64,000 bases of DNA from Pseudomonas sp. KUIN-1 (GCF_009176725.1 NZ_AP020337.1:3472001-3536000), one strand, 5' to 3'. Positions 1 through 8,813 are shown, counted from the first letter of the stretch. Made by a program: numbers and translations. Notes: generated from the sequence alone by a model not told the origin.

Positions 1-1
1 C

Positions 2-268
2 CTGGACGTGAACGACAGGCTGCTGGCCTCCGGGGTCAGCAACCAGAAAGGCACTGTAGGACGCTTCTCCGAGGCAGTGCTGGTGGTGCCGGTCAGCGTG
101 TCGGCATTCGCTGCCTTGCGCCAGGCACTGGGGCTTAGTCAGAGCCAGCGTCTGGACAATCTGCCCTATACGCTTCGCGGCAAGCTGGCCGGCGGCCTGT
201 TCGGCACAATGCGCTTCAGTGACAGCGGCACGCTGGATTTGCGCCAGGCCGAGGGAGATCCCTGGTAA
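2..268 (+). CDS. LEA type 2 / WHy-domain family protein, C-terminal part
   Basis: Only the last 88 codons are present; the reading frame is open at the left edge. The segment LDVNDRLLASGVS, followed by a stretch rich in V and the motif LPVSVSAFAAL-like beta strand pattern, resembles the end of the small water-stress/hypersensitive-response (WHy, LEA_2) lipoproteins found in pseudomonads. These are thought to be envelope-located and stress linked. The family call rests on general resemblance of a short piece. It could be another beta-sandwich protein. Confidence 0.55.
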   Translation: MDVNDRLLASGVSNQKGTVGRFSEAVLVVPVSVSAFAALRQALGLSQSQRLDNLPYTLRGKLAGGLFGTMRFSDSGTLDLRQAEGDPW

Positions 269-397
269 CAAGTCATTACCGGTGGTAATGCCTGTCGGGG
301 TTTGGCAGGGTATACGGGACGATACAGGTGGCATGCTTTCTGCTGGCTGACGGCAGCGCATGCTCTGCACCTCTCCACCCTCAAGGAAGATTTGCCA

Positions 398-1276
398 ATG
401 ACCCCGCAGAACCCGTCAGCACGTTTTTTCCCGACCTTTCTGGCCCTTGTGGCGCTGATGCTCAGCCTGTGCGTAGCACCGGCATGGGCTGCAGAAAAAA
501 GCGCCAAGCGCGGCATCGCCTACGACATCGCCCTGCCCGCCGACCTGAGTGCGTTATCTGCAGGCGTGAGCTGGTGGTACAACTGGAGCCCCAGGCCCCA
601 CGACCGCCTGGCGTCGTACGACTACGCCTCGATGTACGGCGTGGATTTCATTCCGATGGTATGGAACGGCAACGTTGACGACGGGCAGTTGAAGCAATAC
701 CTGCTGGCTCACTCAGCCATCCGCTATCTGCTGGTGATCAATGAGCCGAATCTGCTCGATCAGGCCAACATGACGCCCGAAGCGGCGGCCGGCTTCTGGC
801 CGAGACTGGAACAGATCGCCGCCCAGACCGGCGTAAAACTGGTGGGGCCAGCGATGAACTGGGGAACCATGCCGGGCTACGGTGACCCGGTCGTGTGGCT
901 CGATGCCTTCTACACAGCCTATCGGTCGATGAATCAGAATCGCGACCCGCGCATCGATTACCTGGCTTTTCACTGGTACGACTATGGCTTGCCAGGGATG
1001 CTCGACCGGCTGTCGAAGTACGGAAAACCCTTCTGGGTCACCGAGTTCGCCAATTGGCACGCTCCGGATGACGGAGCGCAGATTGATTCGGTCGACAAGC
1101 AGAAGCGGCAGATGGCGGAAATGGTCGCCACCCTTGAGCAGCGCCAGGACGTGTTCAGATACGCCTGGTTCACCGGCCGGATGAACCCTGACCCGCACTT
1201 TTCAAGTTTGCTGGACGCTGAGGGCAAGCTGACTGAGCTGGGCCAGTATTACCTGTCGCTGCCACACAGCGAGTAA
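398..1276 (+). CDS. Secreted GH128-type glycoside hydrolase (beta-1,3-glucanase-like)
   Basis: The 292-residue product starts with a clear Sec signal (hydrophobic FLALVALMLSLCVAPAWA, cleavage after AWA near residue 31), so it should be periplasmic or secreted. The mature part is a TIM-barrel type protein with the two acidic signatures expected for the Glyco_hydro_cc / GH128 family: INEPN (E116, likely acid/base) and VTEFANWH (E216, likely nucleophile). The motif FHWYDYG lies between them. The start at 398 is chosen over an upstream in-frame codon because AAGGAAGA sits 7 bases before it and the signal peptide follows at once. GH128 enzymes cut beta-1,3-glucan. The plant or fungal substrate is inferred. 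It stands alone, upstream of a GH3 enzyme. Confidence 0.8.
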   Translation: MTPQNPSARFFPTFLALVALMLSLCVAPAWAAEKSAKRGIAYDIALPADLSALSAGVSWWYNWSPRPHDRLASYDYASMYGVDFIPMVWNGNVDDGQLKQYLLAHSAIRYLLVINEPNLLDQANMTPEAAAGFWPRLEQIAAQTGVKLVGPAMNWGTMPGYGDPVVWLDAFYTAYRSMNQNRDPRIDYLAFHWYDYGLPGMLDRLSKYGKPFWVTEFANWHAPDDGAQIDSVDKQKRQMAEMVATLEQRQDVFRYAWFTGRMNPDPHFSSLLDAEGKLTELGQYYLSLPHSE

Positions 1277-1592
1277 GCCCTTGCGGCTCGGTCAACGCAT
1301 TTTCGCAGCCTCTCAGCGAGGCTGCGCCGACCTCGGTCAGACCGCTGATGATGTGCTGGGTGTAGGGAAATGAATGATCGGGTTCCAGGACTCTTGTCGA
1401 GATCAACAGCCCTTCCCTGACCAGCGTGTCGACTGTCGCCACGCAGACGTGGATTGCCGGGGCGCTTGAATACGCGCGCACCAGTTCCCTGTAGATCTGA
1501 CCGAAGGTCAGTTTTTGCGGTTTGCTGAAGCACAGGCGACCGACGATGCTCAACACCGCGAGGTCGACCCGCTGTTTTCCCTCACTCACCAC
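1170..1592 (-). CDS. Hypothetical winged-helix-like small protein
   Basis: A 140-residue reading frame begins at GTG with AAAGG a few bases upstream. The first 90 residues look like a real small regulator: VDLAVLSIVGRLCFSK, then an FGQIYRELVRAY helix and VATVDTLVREGLL, a pattern like a winged-helix domain in which a recognition helix is followed by a beta hairpin. The last 35 residues overlap the end of the glucanase gene and are low-complexity, so the natural stop may have been lost by a frameshift. No family is recognised with certainty. Confidence 0.4.
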   Translation of the reverse strand: MVSEGKQRVDLAVLSIVGRLCFSKPQKLTFGQIYRELVRAYSSAPAIHVCVATVDTLVREGLLISTRVLEPDHSFPYTQHIISGLTEVGAASLRGCENALTEPQGLTRCVAATGNTGPAQSACPQRPANLKSAGQGSSGR

Positions 1593-1672
1593 GATTGCCT
1601 TTAACGTAATAAAAACTGACGCGCCGTCGGCTGATTATCCCTATTGCCCTTGCGCCACCTGCACACGGCCAT

Positions 1673-1715
1673 GGTCGGTCGGTCGGTCGGTCGGTCGGTC
1701 GGTCGGTCGGTCGGT
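1673..1715. repeat. (GGTC)10 tetranucleotide microsatellite
   Basis: Ten perfect tandem GGTC units followed by a partial GGT. Simple repeats this long are uncommon in Pseudomonas chromosomes and are prone to slipped-strand length change. It lies in the gap upstream of the secreted protein and GH3 genes, and about 80 bases upstream of the leftward small regulator-like frame, so any effect would be on promoter spacing rather than reading frame. Confidence 0.95.
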
Positions 1716-1995
1716 AATGCACACTTTCACGTCCAAATTTAATGGAATAGAAATTAAAGACGTCGTTAATTAACGTGCACTTCAAGGCCTGAAAATTCCT
1801 TTAAGCGCGCATTAATTCACGTGTACATCCCGATACTTTCTCTTAGGGAGCCGGCTTTTTAAAACGCGCACGAACCACGAGGATGCAAAGCTTACCAGCT
1901 CGCTAAACCTAACGACAATTAGGTTTATTAAAAAACAATAAAACTCTAACATTTGATGATTTAATGGATTTTTATGGCTGTAAAATTGCTAAATT

Positions 1996-2020
1996 ACCGA
2001 TTTTATTCTTAAAAATCGGT
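1996..2020. promoter_or_regulatory. 9-bp perfect inverted repeat, possible operator or hairpin
   Basis: ACCGATTTT and AAAATCGGT are separated by 7 bases in an AT-rich gap about 190 bases upstream of the secreted protein start. It may be a dimeric regulator site or a terminator-like hairpin, but no T-run follows on either strand except within the arms. The function is inferred from symmetry alone. Confidence 0.45.
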
Positions 2021-2212
2021 CTAAAACCTCCGGCCTATTCTGAAAAAACCACATGATGGCCAGGTAGCATCATTTATTAAAATCTCCATTACTCATACTT
2101 TAGCGACCTGTGAACTGTTTACTGTCGCGCTGGACTGATTGTTCAGCCGAGCCCTGTGCGATTGCCACAGCCGTCCGTTTTATCCTGCAAACCATTAATC
2201 GAGATTCAATCG

Positions 2213-2467
2213 ATGACTAGATCAATGCTGTCTGTTTTCAGTGCAGTACTTCTGTGCGCGCAAAGTGCCTTAACTTTCGCCGCGGACTCAACTTCCAGCA
2301 CACCTGCCACTGGCTCCGATCAACAGATCCGGACGCAGGTGGAAGCCAAGCGCGACCAGTTGTCAGGCGCCGACAAGATCAACCCGGCCCAACAGCAGAG
2401 TTCGTCGTCCCTGCTCGACGCGCCGGCGAACACCGACGACGCCCCTGCCCAGGCACAACGACCATGA
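2213..2467 (+). CDS. Small secreted protein, coupled to the GH3 gene
   Basis: An 84-residue product with a Sec signal (MLSVFSAVLLCAQSALTFA) and a short, low-complexity, polar mature part rich in S, Q, D and A. No domain is recognised. The ATG at 2213 is preferred over upstream codons because it places the signal at the N terminus; its ribosome site is weak. Its stop overlaps the start of the beta-glucosidase in an ATGA arrangement, so the two are cotranscribed and probably translationally coupled. It may be a leader or partner of the enzyme. No function is known to me. Confidence 0.6.
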   Translation: MTRSMLSVFSAVLLCAQSALTFAADSTSSTPATGSDQQIRTQVEAKRDQLSGADKINPAQQQSSSSLLDAPANTDDAPAQAQRP

Positions 2468-5205
2468 ACAACCTCAATCAACCGATCACATCGACCGCAA
2501 GGACACTTGCCTTGTCAGCCTTCAAACAGACGCTGGGCCTGAGTCTGCTGACGTTCAGCGTCATGCAGGCCAACCTTGCACTCGCCGCCGTGACCCCGGC
2601 GACCGGCAACGAAGTCGAAGCGCGCGTCAGCTCGATTCTCGATAACATGAACCAGTCGGAAAAGATCAACTTCACCCGCGTCAACGACGGTCACATGATC
2701 CCGTCGCTGCTCAAGTGGGGCATCAAGGGCACCGTGGCGTATGACTCGTCCATGGGCGTGCACGTCAACAACGCCACCTTCGGCGCCCAGTACCCGTCGC
2801 AGTCTGCGCTGGCAGCGACCTGGAGCATCAACCGGGCCAAGGAATTCGGCCTGGCCATCGCTTATGAAACGCGAATTTCCGGCGGCCAGCAGATGCTTTC
2901 GCCAGGCGTGAACCTGTACCGGACGCCCTACAACGGCCGCTCGGCAGAATACGTCAGCGGTGAAGACCCGTTCCTCGGCGCCGTTCTGGCACCCGCTATC
3001 GTCAACGGCATTCAGGCTCAGGGCATCCAGGCCAGCGGCAAGCACTACCTGGCCAACGAGCAGGAAGCCAATCGTCAGGCGATCGACGTCAAGGTCGATG
3101 AGCGCACCCTGCGCGAACTGTACCTTCCAGGCTTCGAGTCGATGGTGAAGAACGCCAATGTCGCCTCGATCATGTGCGGCTTCAACAAGGTCAACGGCGA
3201 CTATGCCTGTGAAAACCATCACCTGATCACTGAAGTGCTCAAGGGCGAATGGGGCTATCAGGGCATGGTCATCAGTGATTTCAACGCCATCCACGATGCC
3301 TTCAAGGGCGCGTGGGCCGGTACGGACATCGACATGCCCTCCGGCCTGCAGTTTACCGAAGCCAATCTCCTGCCCTACCTGTGGAGCGGGCAACTGACCC
3401 AGAACGTGATCGACGACAAGGTCAAACGCAACCTGCGTGGCATCGTCAGCTACGACCTGCAGAACAACCTCAACACCGCCAAGACATTGGAACATCCGGA
3501 ATACGGCATGCGTGCCGCGCTGAATACCGCGCGCGAATCCATCGTGTTGCTGCGCAACGAGAACACCGCTGCCGGCAAACCGCTGCTGCCGCTGGAGCGT
3601 TCAGCGAAAATCGCCGTGATCGGCAACTGGGCGCACGACGTACCGGCATCGCCTTTCGGCACCGCCAATTCACCGCCCAATAGCTACGTGACCGAGTTGA
3701 GCGGCTTGCAGCAACTGGCCTCCAGCAGCAGCGATGTCACGTATCTGTCGGAGATGAGCCTGAATCCGGCGAGCTCGGTGTGGTATCAGCCGGCAACCGG
3801 TGACAACGGGATCAGCAACGCCGGGGTAAAAGCCGAATACTTCTCTAACACCAGCTTTTCCGGTGACCCGGTACTGACGCGCGTCGAGCCCGGCGTGAAC
3901 CTGAACTGGACCACCGGCAGCAACGTGACCAACGCAGGCAGCACGGCAGTGTCTGGCTTCAGCCCGACAGCCGGCGCTTTCTCGGCACGTTTCACCACTA
4001 CCATCAAGCCCACCATTTCGGGCGCCCAGGCGTTCAAGGTGCGTGCGGATGGCCCGTACAAACTCTGGGTCAATGATGAGCTCATCGTGCAGAGCGACGG
4101 CGTGCCTTACTCGGGCGATGTGGTGAATGCACTGACAACGTCGGGGAAGACTGCCGCATTGTCAGCCGGCAAGACCTATACCGTGAAACTGGAATACCAG
4201 CGCGTACAGGGTAATTTCATTCCCGCACTGGGCGGCCTGACCGGCGTGCAGATGAGCTGGGCTTCGTTGCGTCCGCCGAAGGATCTGTCGAAATACGATG
4301 CGGTGGTGGTTGCGACCGGGACCACGTCTGAAAACGAAGGCGAAGGTTCCGACCACGGCTTCGATCTGCCGGACCAACAGGCTGAGCTGATCAGCTTCGT
4401 TGCCAAGGCCAACCCCAACACCATCGTGGTCATGCACGGCGGTGGCGTGGCCAATATGCAGCCATGGGCGAACAAGGTCGGCGCCACGCTGCAAGCCTGG
4501 TTCCCGGGCCAGCAAGGCGGTCAGGCACTGGCCGAGATCCTCTACGGCAAGGTCAACCCGTCGGGCAAGTTGCCGGTCACGATCGACAAGAACATCGAGG
4601 ATAACCCGAGCTATGCCTCTTATCCGGATCCGGCGGCCTATCGCGGCAGCAACCCGCTGACCGAGATGACCTACAGCGAAGGCCTGTACATGGGTTATCG
4701 CGGGTATGACAAGAAACACGCCAAGCCGCTTTATCCATTCGGCTATGGCCTGTCCTACACCACGTTCAGCTACAGCGACCTGAAACTGTCGACCAACGTG
4801 CTGACCCCAGGCTCGACGATCGACGTGAAATTCACGGTGACCAACACCGGCGACAAGGCCGGCTTCGAGGTGGCGCAGCTGTATGTGCAGCCGGTCAAAC
4901 CTGCCGTGGACCGTCCGGAGAAAGAGCTCAAGGGCTTCACCAAGGTGTACCTGCAGCCGGGCGAGAGCAAGACCGTCAGCGTACCGATAGACTCGCGCTC
5001 CCTGGCTTACTACGTCGACAAGACGGCAAGCTGGGACGTCGATGCCGGGAAGTTCAAGATCCTCGTCGGCGCGGATTCGGAGAACCTCACGCTCAACAGG
5101 ACGCTGATCACCCTGTACCCGGAAAAACTGACCACGCGTGACAGCAACCCGCTGCCATTGCCACTGCGCAAGGCAGTCCAGGTCAGCGCGGCACAGACCT
5201 ACTGA
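2464..5205 (+). CDS. GH3 beta-glucosidase with PA14 insert, exported
   Basis: The 913-residue product has an N-terminal export signal ending near LALA, then the GH3 N-terminal TIM barrel. The nucleophile lies in GMVISDFNAIHD (D272). The alpha/beta C-terminal domain follows, interrupted by a PA14 insertion at about residues 456-600 (KAEYFSNTSFSGDP onward), and a fibronectin-III-like tail ends the protein (GDKAGFEVAQLYVQP). PA14 inserts in GH3 enzymes shape the substrate pocket for larger or branched glucosides. The start at 2464 overlaps the stop of the small secreted gene by 4 bases. Together with the upstream GH128 protein it suggests extracellular or periplasmic beta-glucan or glucoside use. 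Confidence 0.92.
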   Translation: MNNLNQPITSTARTLALSAFKQTLGLSLLTFSVMQANLALAAVTPATGNEVEARVSSILDNMNQSEKINFTRVNDGHMIPSLLKWGIKGTVAYDSSMGVHVNNATFGAQYPSQSALAATWSINRAKEFGLAIAYETRISGGQQMLSPGVNLYRTPYNGRSAEYVSGEDPFLGAVLAPAIVNGIQAQGIQASGKHYLANEQEANRQAIDVKVDERTLRELYLPGFESMVKNANVASIMCGFNKVNGDYACENHHLITEVLKGEWGYQGMVISDFNAIHDAFKGAWAGTDIDMPSGLQFTEANLLPYLWSGQLTQNVIDDKVKRNLRGIVSYDLQNNLNTAKTLEHPEYGMRAALNTARESIVLLRNENTAAGKPLLPLERSAKIAVIGNWAHDVPASPFGTANSPPNSYVTELSGLQQLASSSSDVTYLSEMSLNPASSVWYQPATGDNGISNAGVKAEYFSNTSFSGDPVLTRVEPGVNLNWTTGSNVTNAGSTAVSGFSPTAGAFSARFTTTIKPTISGAQAFKVRADGPYKLWVNDELIVQSDGVPYSGDVVNALTTSGKTAALSAGKTYTVKLEYQRVQGNFIPALGGLTGVQMSWASLRPPKDLSKYDAVVVATGTTSENEGEGSDHGFDLPDQQAELISFVAKANPNTIVVMHGGGVANMQPWANKVGATLQAWFPGQQGGQALAEILYGKVNPSGKLPVTIDKNIEDNPSYASYPDPAAYRGSNPLTEMTYSEGLYMGYRGYDKKHAKPLYPFGYGLSYTTFSYSDLKLSTNVLTPGSTIDVKFTVTNTGDKAGFEVAQLYVQPVKPAVDRPEKELKGFTKVYLQPGESKTVSVPIDSRSLAYYVDKTASWDVDAGKFKILVGADSENLTLNRTLITLYPEKLTTRDSNPLPLPLRKAVQVSAAQTY

Positions 5206-5221
5206 TGCACCCCGTCAAGGC

Positions 5222-5872
5222 TCATGGATGAGCCTTGATATCCCTTCCCAATCGCTGCACGTAGATATCGAAAACCGCCATGACATCCACGTCGCGGGGG
5301 CTTCGCAGCCACTGAATCTGCAAGCCGTCCATGACCGAGAAGATCTCCTGGGCCAGGGCTTTGACATTGATATCGCCGCGCACTTCCCCCGCTTCTATCA
5401 ACGCCTGCAAATGGCTGCGTGCGTGTTCGTGGGTCAGCTGGAATCGCTCAAGGTGCCAGGCCCATGCCGGGTGCGCCTTCGACAGGCTCTCGGTATTCAT
5501 CAGCAGCGCTGCCTGACACTCCTCGGCATTCTCGATACTGAAACTCATGCTCAGCTTGAGAAACTTCAGAAACCCTTCAAGCGTCGGCTCGGTGACCAGA
5601 TCCTGAAAGCGCGAGGTGACCCGCTGGTCCCTGCGCTCCAGCAAGGCGGCGAGCAAGGCTTCCTTGTTGGGAAAATGGTGCAGCAACCCTACCGTAGTGA
5701 TACCGGCAAGCAGTGCAACCTCGCGCATCGACGCACTCGAATAGCCGTCTCTGGCAAAAACGACGGTAGCGGCATCCAGCAAGGCCTTTCTGCGCATGTC
5801 TCCCTTGGGCGCGCGGCGACGCTTGGGTGGGGCCGTTTCTGCGGATTCATTCCCTGATTCTTCGATGACCAT
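5222..5872 (-). CDS. TetR-family transcriptional regulator
   Basis: A 216-residue protein with the TetR DNA-binding domain at about residues 28-75 (RKALLDAATVVFARDGY, then TTVGLLHHFPNKEALL), preceded by a basic tail rich in K and R. The C-terminal ligand domain is unassigned. It follows the MATE exporter on the same strand after 22 bases, so it probably represses that operon and responds to a drug or metabolite. It converges on the beta-glucosidase gene, with only 16 bases between the stops. Confidence 0.9.
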   Translation of the reverse strand: MVIEESGNESAETAPPKRRRAPKGDMRRKALLDAATVVFARDGYSSASMREVALLAGITTVGLLHHFPNKEALLAALLERRDQRVTSRFQDLVTEPTLEGFLKFLKLSMSFSIENAEECQAALLMNTESLSKAHPAWAWHLERFQLTHEHARSHLQALIEAGEVRGDINVKALAQEIFSVMDGLQIQWLRSPRDVDVMAVFDIYVQRLGRDIKAHP

Positions 5873-5894
5873 AAAAACCTGATAACGCCTTGAT

Positions 5895-7268
5895 TCAATG
5901 TGCCCCGATGCTCATGACCGGGGCCCTGCTGGTAAAAAACCGTTTCGCCGTCAGCGACGCCGTGGTGATGGAGATCAGCGCGATGAGCGCATTGCCGGTA
6001 AACATGCCGGGCAAGGCGCCGCTGCTGCCGAACCAGTGGGTCCCGGCGAAGACGAACGGCACTGTACCCGCCGTTGCCCTGAGCCAGGCAAATACCGCGA
6101 CCCACCACGACCTGTTCATGGTCAGGAATACCGCGATGGCGACGAAATCCAGGCCTATCAGAACCCAGAGGCCACCGCCCCACAAGCAAAAGGCCATGAA
6201 CACGGCACGGGCTTCGTCACCCAACTGGTAGAGGTCGGCAATCATGCCACCACAGAGCAGCAGCACCAGCCACACGGCCAGCCCGTAACAGACCACCAGC
6301 CGCCGGGTAAAAACGACCGCAGATCGCACACGATCATCGCGGCTCGCACCAATGTTCTGACCCAGCACCGGAGCCAGCGCGCCAGGCAGGGCAAAAAAGG
6401 CGCAGTAGGAAAACTGTATGACCCGATCCAGCACTGTCATGGCGGCCAGAGCCGAGGTGCCAAATGCCGAAAGCGAGGCGACAAGATAAGCCAAACCGAC
6501 CGGCGTCGCCAGATTTGCCGCCATCGCCGGAAGCGCCAGCCTGAAGGTATGCCGCGCATGCAGGCGCAACAGTTTCAGATTGCGCGTGAACACTATGCCT
6601 ATTCGGCTGCGCACCCAGTACAGCCCGATGGAAGCGGAAACTGCTGCAGACACAGCGAAGGCGATCCCTGCACCGTCGAGCCCCAGGCCGAGTGCAAAGA
6701 TGAAAAACGGGTCCGCCACCGCCAGCGTGGCGGCAGCGGACAGCACGACGCCCATCGCCCGGCGGTTGTCACCAATGGTTCTGAGCATCTGCGCCGACAT
6801 CTGCATCACCGCCTGCAACGCGGTAAAAGGCAGGGTCAACCAGATAAAACTGCGCGCTGCCTCGTAAGTGGCCGCCTCGGCACCCAGCCATCTTGTGATC
6901 GGCACGATGAACGTCAACTGCGCGGCGGCGGCCAGACCGCTGACCGTAATCACCATGAGCATCAGACTGCCGGTGAGCCTGGGTATCGACCTGGCCGCCC
7001 GATGGCCGATGCGCGCGGAAAGCACCGAGGCCCCGGCGATGATCAGGCCGGTCGCCAGCGCGCCGTTGAAAAACATCAGGACCTTGGCAATGCCGACCGC
7101 CGCCAGAAGCACGGGGTCATGCAGCATCGACACATAGACCAGCGTGAGAATGTCGACCAGAAAGACGGCGAACAGGCTCAAGGCGCTGGCACTGGCGGTG
7201 ACGACGATATGGCGCGCTACGCTGCCCTGGGTGAATCTTGCACTGGCTTGGGCCATCAACGTTCTCAA
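5895..7268 (-). CDS. MATE-family multidrug efflux protein
   Basis: A 457-residue polytopic membrane protein with two MatE halves of about six helices each. MATE-like stretches include FFALPGALAPVLGQNIGA in the second half and AGASVLSARIGHRA in the first. These proteins export cationic or planar compounds using H+ or Na+ gradients. An in-frame ATG four codons downstream is an alternative start. It is the first gene of a two-gene operon with a TetR regulator; the substrate is unknown. Confidence 0.9.
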   Translation of the reverse strand: MRTLMAQASARFTQGSVARHIVVTASASALSLFAVFLVDILTLVYVSMLHDPVLLAAVGIAKVLMFFNGALATGLIIAGASVLSARIGHRAARSIPRLTGSLMLMVITVSGLAAAAQLTFIVPITRWLGAEAATYEAARSFIWLTLPFTALQAVMQMSAQMLRTIGDNRRAMGVVLSAAATLAVADPFFIFALGLGLDGAGIAFAVSAAVSASIGLYWVRSRIGIVFTRNLKLLRLHARHTFRLALPAMAANLATPVGLAYLVASLSAFGTSALAAMTVLDRVIQFSYCAFFALPGALAPVLGQNIGASRDDRVRSAVVFTRRLVVCYGLAVWLVLLLCGGMIADLYQLGDEARAVFMAFCLWGGGLWVLIGLDFVAIAVFLTMNRSWWVAVFAWLRATAGTVPFVFAGTHWFGSSGALPGMFTGNALIALISITTASLTAKRFFTSRAPVMSIGAH

Positions 7269-7369
7269 AAGGCCTTACGGATCAGGAAGGCAAGACACCC
7301 TCACCAGGACGCCCTCACGCTACACGTGAAGAACGATCAGCGCCGGATTGTCGGGGCGCTGTCGGGCTG

Positions 7370-7624
7370 CTACCTGCTCGCCGCCATCAGACGATTCACT
7401 TCACTGCGGACCATGTTGGCGTATTCCGGGGGACTCATGGTGTCCAGCTCGGAACGAACCCACTCAGACCACTTGCCCTTGCGTTTGGCGCGTTCGCCCA
7501 TCAGGCGTGCTGCCTCGCCCTTGGCCTTGCCCAGATTGCTCTGCCACAGTTCGAACAGCCGGGATTTTTCGTCTTCCAGAGCGGTACGTTCAGGGAGCGG
7601 CCGATTGGCCAGATTGAAACTCAT
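7370..7624 (-). CDS. Conserved small hypothetical protein
   Basis: An 84-residue, highly charged, probably helical cytoplasmic protein (KSRLFELWQSNLGKAKGEA, RAKRKGKWSEW). The start MSFNLANRP is chosen because AGGTGA lies just upstream; an in-frame GTG three codons earlier is possible. No domain is recognised. It has its own intergenic flanks. Confidence 0.6.
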   Translation of the reverse strand: MSFNLANRPLPERTALEDEKSRLFELWQSNLGKAKGEAARLMGERAKRKGKWSEWVRSELDTMSPPEYANMVRSEVNRLMAASR

Positions 7625-7777
7625 CACAGTCACCTACGGCTAAAAACGGCTGCATCTTACACCCGTAAGGGGCATTGCTTGCAGAGTCTTGCGTCGGGTC
7701 ATTCAAGCAATTGCAACTTTTCAGGATGCGCGAGACTCCATTGAACACTGTTGCCACCACTTGAAAGGAATACACCC

Positions 7778-8095
7778 ATGGCTCGTAAGACCCCTGCTCA
7801 ACAAGCTGCCGATCAAATCAAGGATCAGGCATTCAGTGACCTGCAGGCACTGATCGAAGAATCCGACAAACTGCTCAAGGAAAGCGCTGCACTGGTTGGC
7901 GAAGAAGCAGAGACATTGCGCGCGCAGTTGAGCGTCAAACTCAAGCAGGCACTGGACTCGATGGCCAGTGTTCGCGACCGTACCAAGCCGGTTGTCGAAG
8001 CGACCGAAACCTACATCGGTGGTCATCCATGGCAGACCGTGGCTATTTCTGCCGGCTTTGGCCTGGTAGTTGGCCTGCTGCTGGGTCGTCGTTGA
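7778..8095 (+). CDS. DUF883 / ElaB-YqjD family membrane-anchored protein
   Basis: A 105-residue protein with a long amphipathic coiled helix (SDLQALIEESDKLLKES, then LRAQLSVKLKQALDSM) and a C-terminal glycine-zipper membrane segment ending GLVVGLLLGRR. This is the standard layout of YqjD/ElaB proteins, which anchor in the inner membrane and bind ribosomes in stationary phase in E. coli. GAAAGGAA precedes the ATG by 7 bases. It is monocistronic and followed by a strong hairpin. Confidence 0.88.
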   Translation: MARKTPAQQAADQIKDQAFSDLQALIEESDKLLKESAALVGEEAETLRAQLSVKLKQALDSMASVRDRTKPVVEATETYIGGHPWQTVAISAGFGLVVGLLLGRR

Positions 8096-8108
8096 TCGAC
8101 TGATTGAC

Positions 8109-8142
8109 GGCATCGCGGGTCAGGTTACCGGCCCGCGATGCC
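8109..8142 (+). terminator. Strong hairpin after the DUF883 gene, no T-run
   Basis: An 11-bp perfect stem (GGCATCGCGGG with CCCGCGATGCC) around a 12-base loop, beginning 13 bases after the stop codon. There is no T-run on the plus side, so it may be a transcript-stabilising hairpin or a weak terminator. Confidence 0.5.
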
Positions 8143-8168
8143 GTTGCAGTAAGATGCCGTTGCAGTAA
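8137..8168. repeat. 16-bp perfect tandem duplication
   Basis: GATGCCGTTGCAGTAA occurs twice head to tail. The first copy overlaps the right arm of the hairpin just upstream, so the duplication probably arose by slippage at that hairpin. Confidence 0.9.
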
Positions 8169-8204
8169 AGTGTGATGAAGCAGATGTAAACCTGGCGAAC
8201 GCCC

Positions 8205-8546
8205 TTAGCGGGTGTGCTGCACCACCGAAGGCTCGGCAAAACGGTGCGACTTGGTCACCTTCGCCTGTAACGCCACGCGCTCTTCCTCGGCCTTGGCCTG
8301 GCTTTCATAAGGCCCTATCAATACCTGCTGCTTACCGTCCACGTCCACGATGATCGGGGCATAACTGCGCTCGAGCAACCAGGCGCTGGAATCGCTGACC
8401 GCCTCCCGCGAGTTCATCTGAATGAACCACTGCGGCGTAGAGACCGGAGCAGTCGCTGCCGTCCCCTGGACTTTATCCCTGGCGGGCCCGCCTCCATCGC
8501 ATCCGGCCAGAGCCAGTACCGCTATCATCATTACCGTCTTGCGCAC
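8205..8546 (-). CDS. SPOR-like lipoprotein
   Basis: A 113-residue protein with a lipoprotein signal (MIAVLALAGC, lipidated Cys near residue 16). The polar linker is followed by QWFIQMNSREAVSDSSAWLL and IGPYESQAKAEEERVALQ, a pattern close to the SPOR peptidoglycan-binding fold (a short repeat ending in GPY..). It is likely envelope-located. It is convergent with the DUF883 gene. Confidence 0.6.
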   Translation of the reverse strand: MRKTVMMIAVLALAGCDGGGPARDKVQGTAATAPVSTPQWFIQMNSREAVSDSSAWLLERSYAPIIVDVDGKQQVLIGPYESQAKAEEERVALQAKVTKSHRFAEPSVVQHTR

Positions 8547-8813
8547 GTAGGTCTGCTCCTCGTCTGAAGTGGCGCGAGTCTAACATTGCCGCGCGGCCCG
8601 TTGATCACCTGTGTCGAGGTGTCGCACTGCCTCTGCAATGACGTGAAGTACCGACAATACGGGGCTATCGCCACATCAGGCAGGTTTGGCGGCAACCGTC
8701 GATCATGTAATCAGATATTTCGTTGCATATAAACGCGACATGAAGTGTCACACGACTGCGACCATGTTGATCGGTGGCTTGCCGCCATCGATGCATTAGT
8801 ACAGGAGTTCATC

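Larger units (their letters stand above)
1593..2212. other. AT-rich intergenic gap with a microsatellite and a palindrome
   Basis: About 620 bases without a convincing gene. It holds a tetranucleotide repeat and a perfect 9-bp inverted repeat (listed separately). The part from about 1720 to 2100 is much more AT-rich than the flanking coding DNA, with several TAATTAA and AATAAAA stretches, as expected for a long regulatory region before the downstream secreted protein/beta-glucosidase pair. I could not assign a specific promoter. Confidence 0.6.

Noticed and set aside
1522..1773. Plus-strand frame containing the GGTC repeat (VGRSVGRSVGRS)
   Set aside because: The Gly-Arg-Ser run is only the translated microsatellite. 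There is no ribosome site or family, so coding is unlikely.
2515..3495. Minus-strand frame opposite the beta-glucosidase
   Set aside because: Antisense shadow in high-GC codons without domain or start signal.
5898..7643. Long plus-strand open frame opposite the MATE gene
   Set aside because: Low-complexity, H/Q/R-rich translation, no domain, fully antisense to a strong membrane-protein gene. It is a high-GC shadow.
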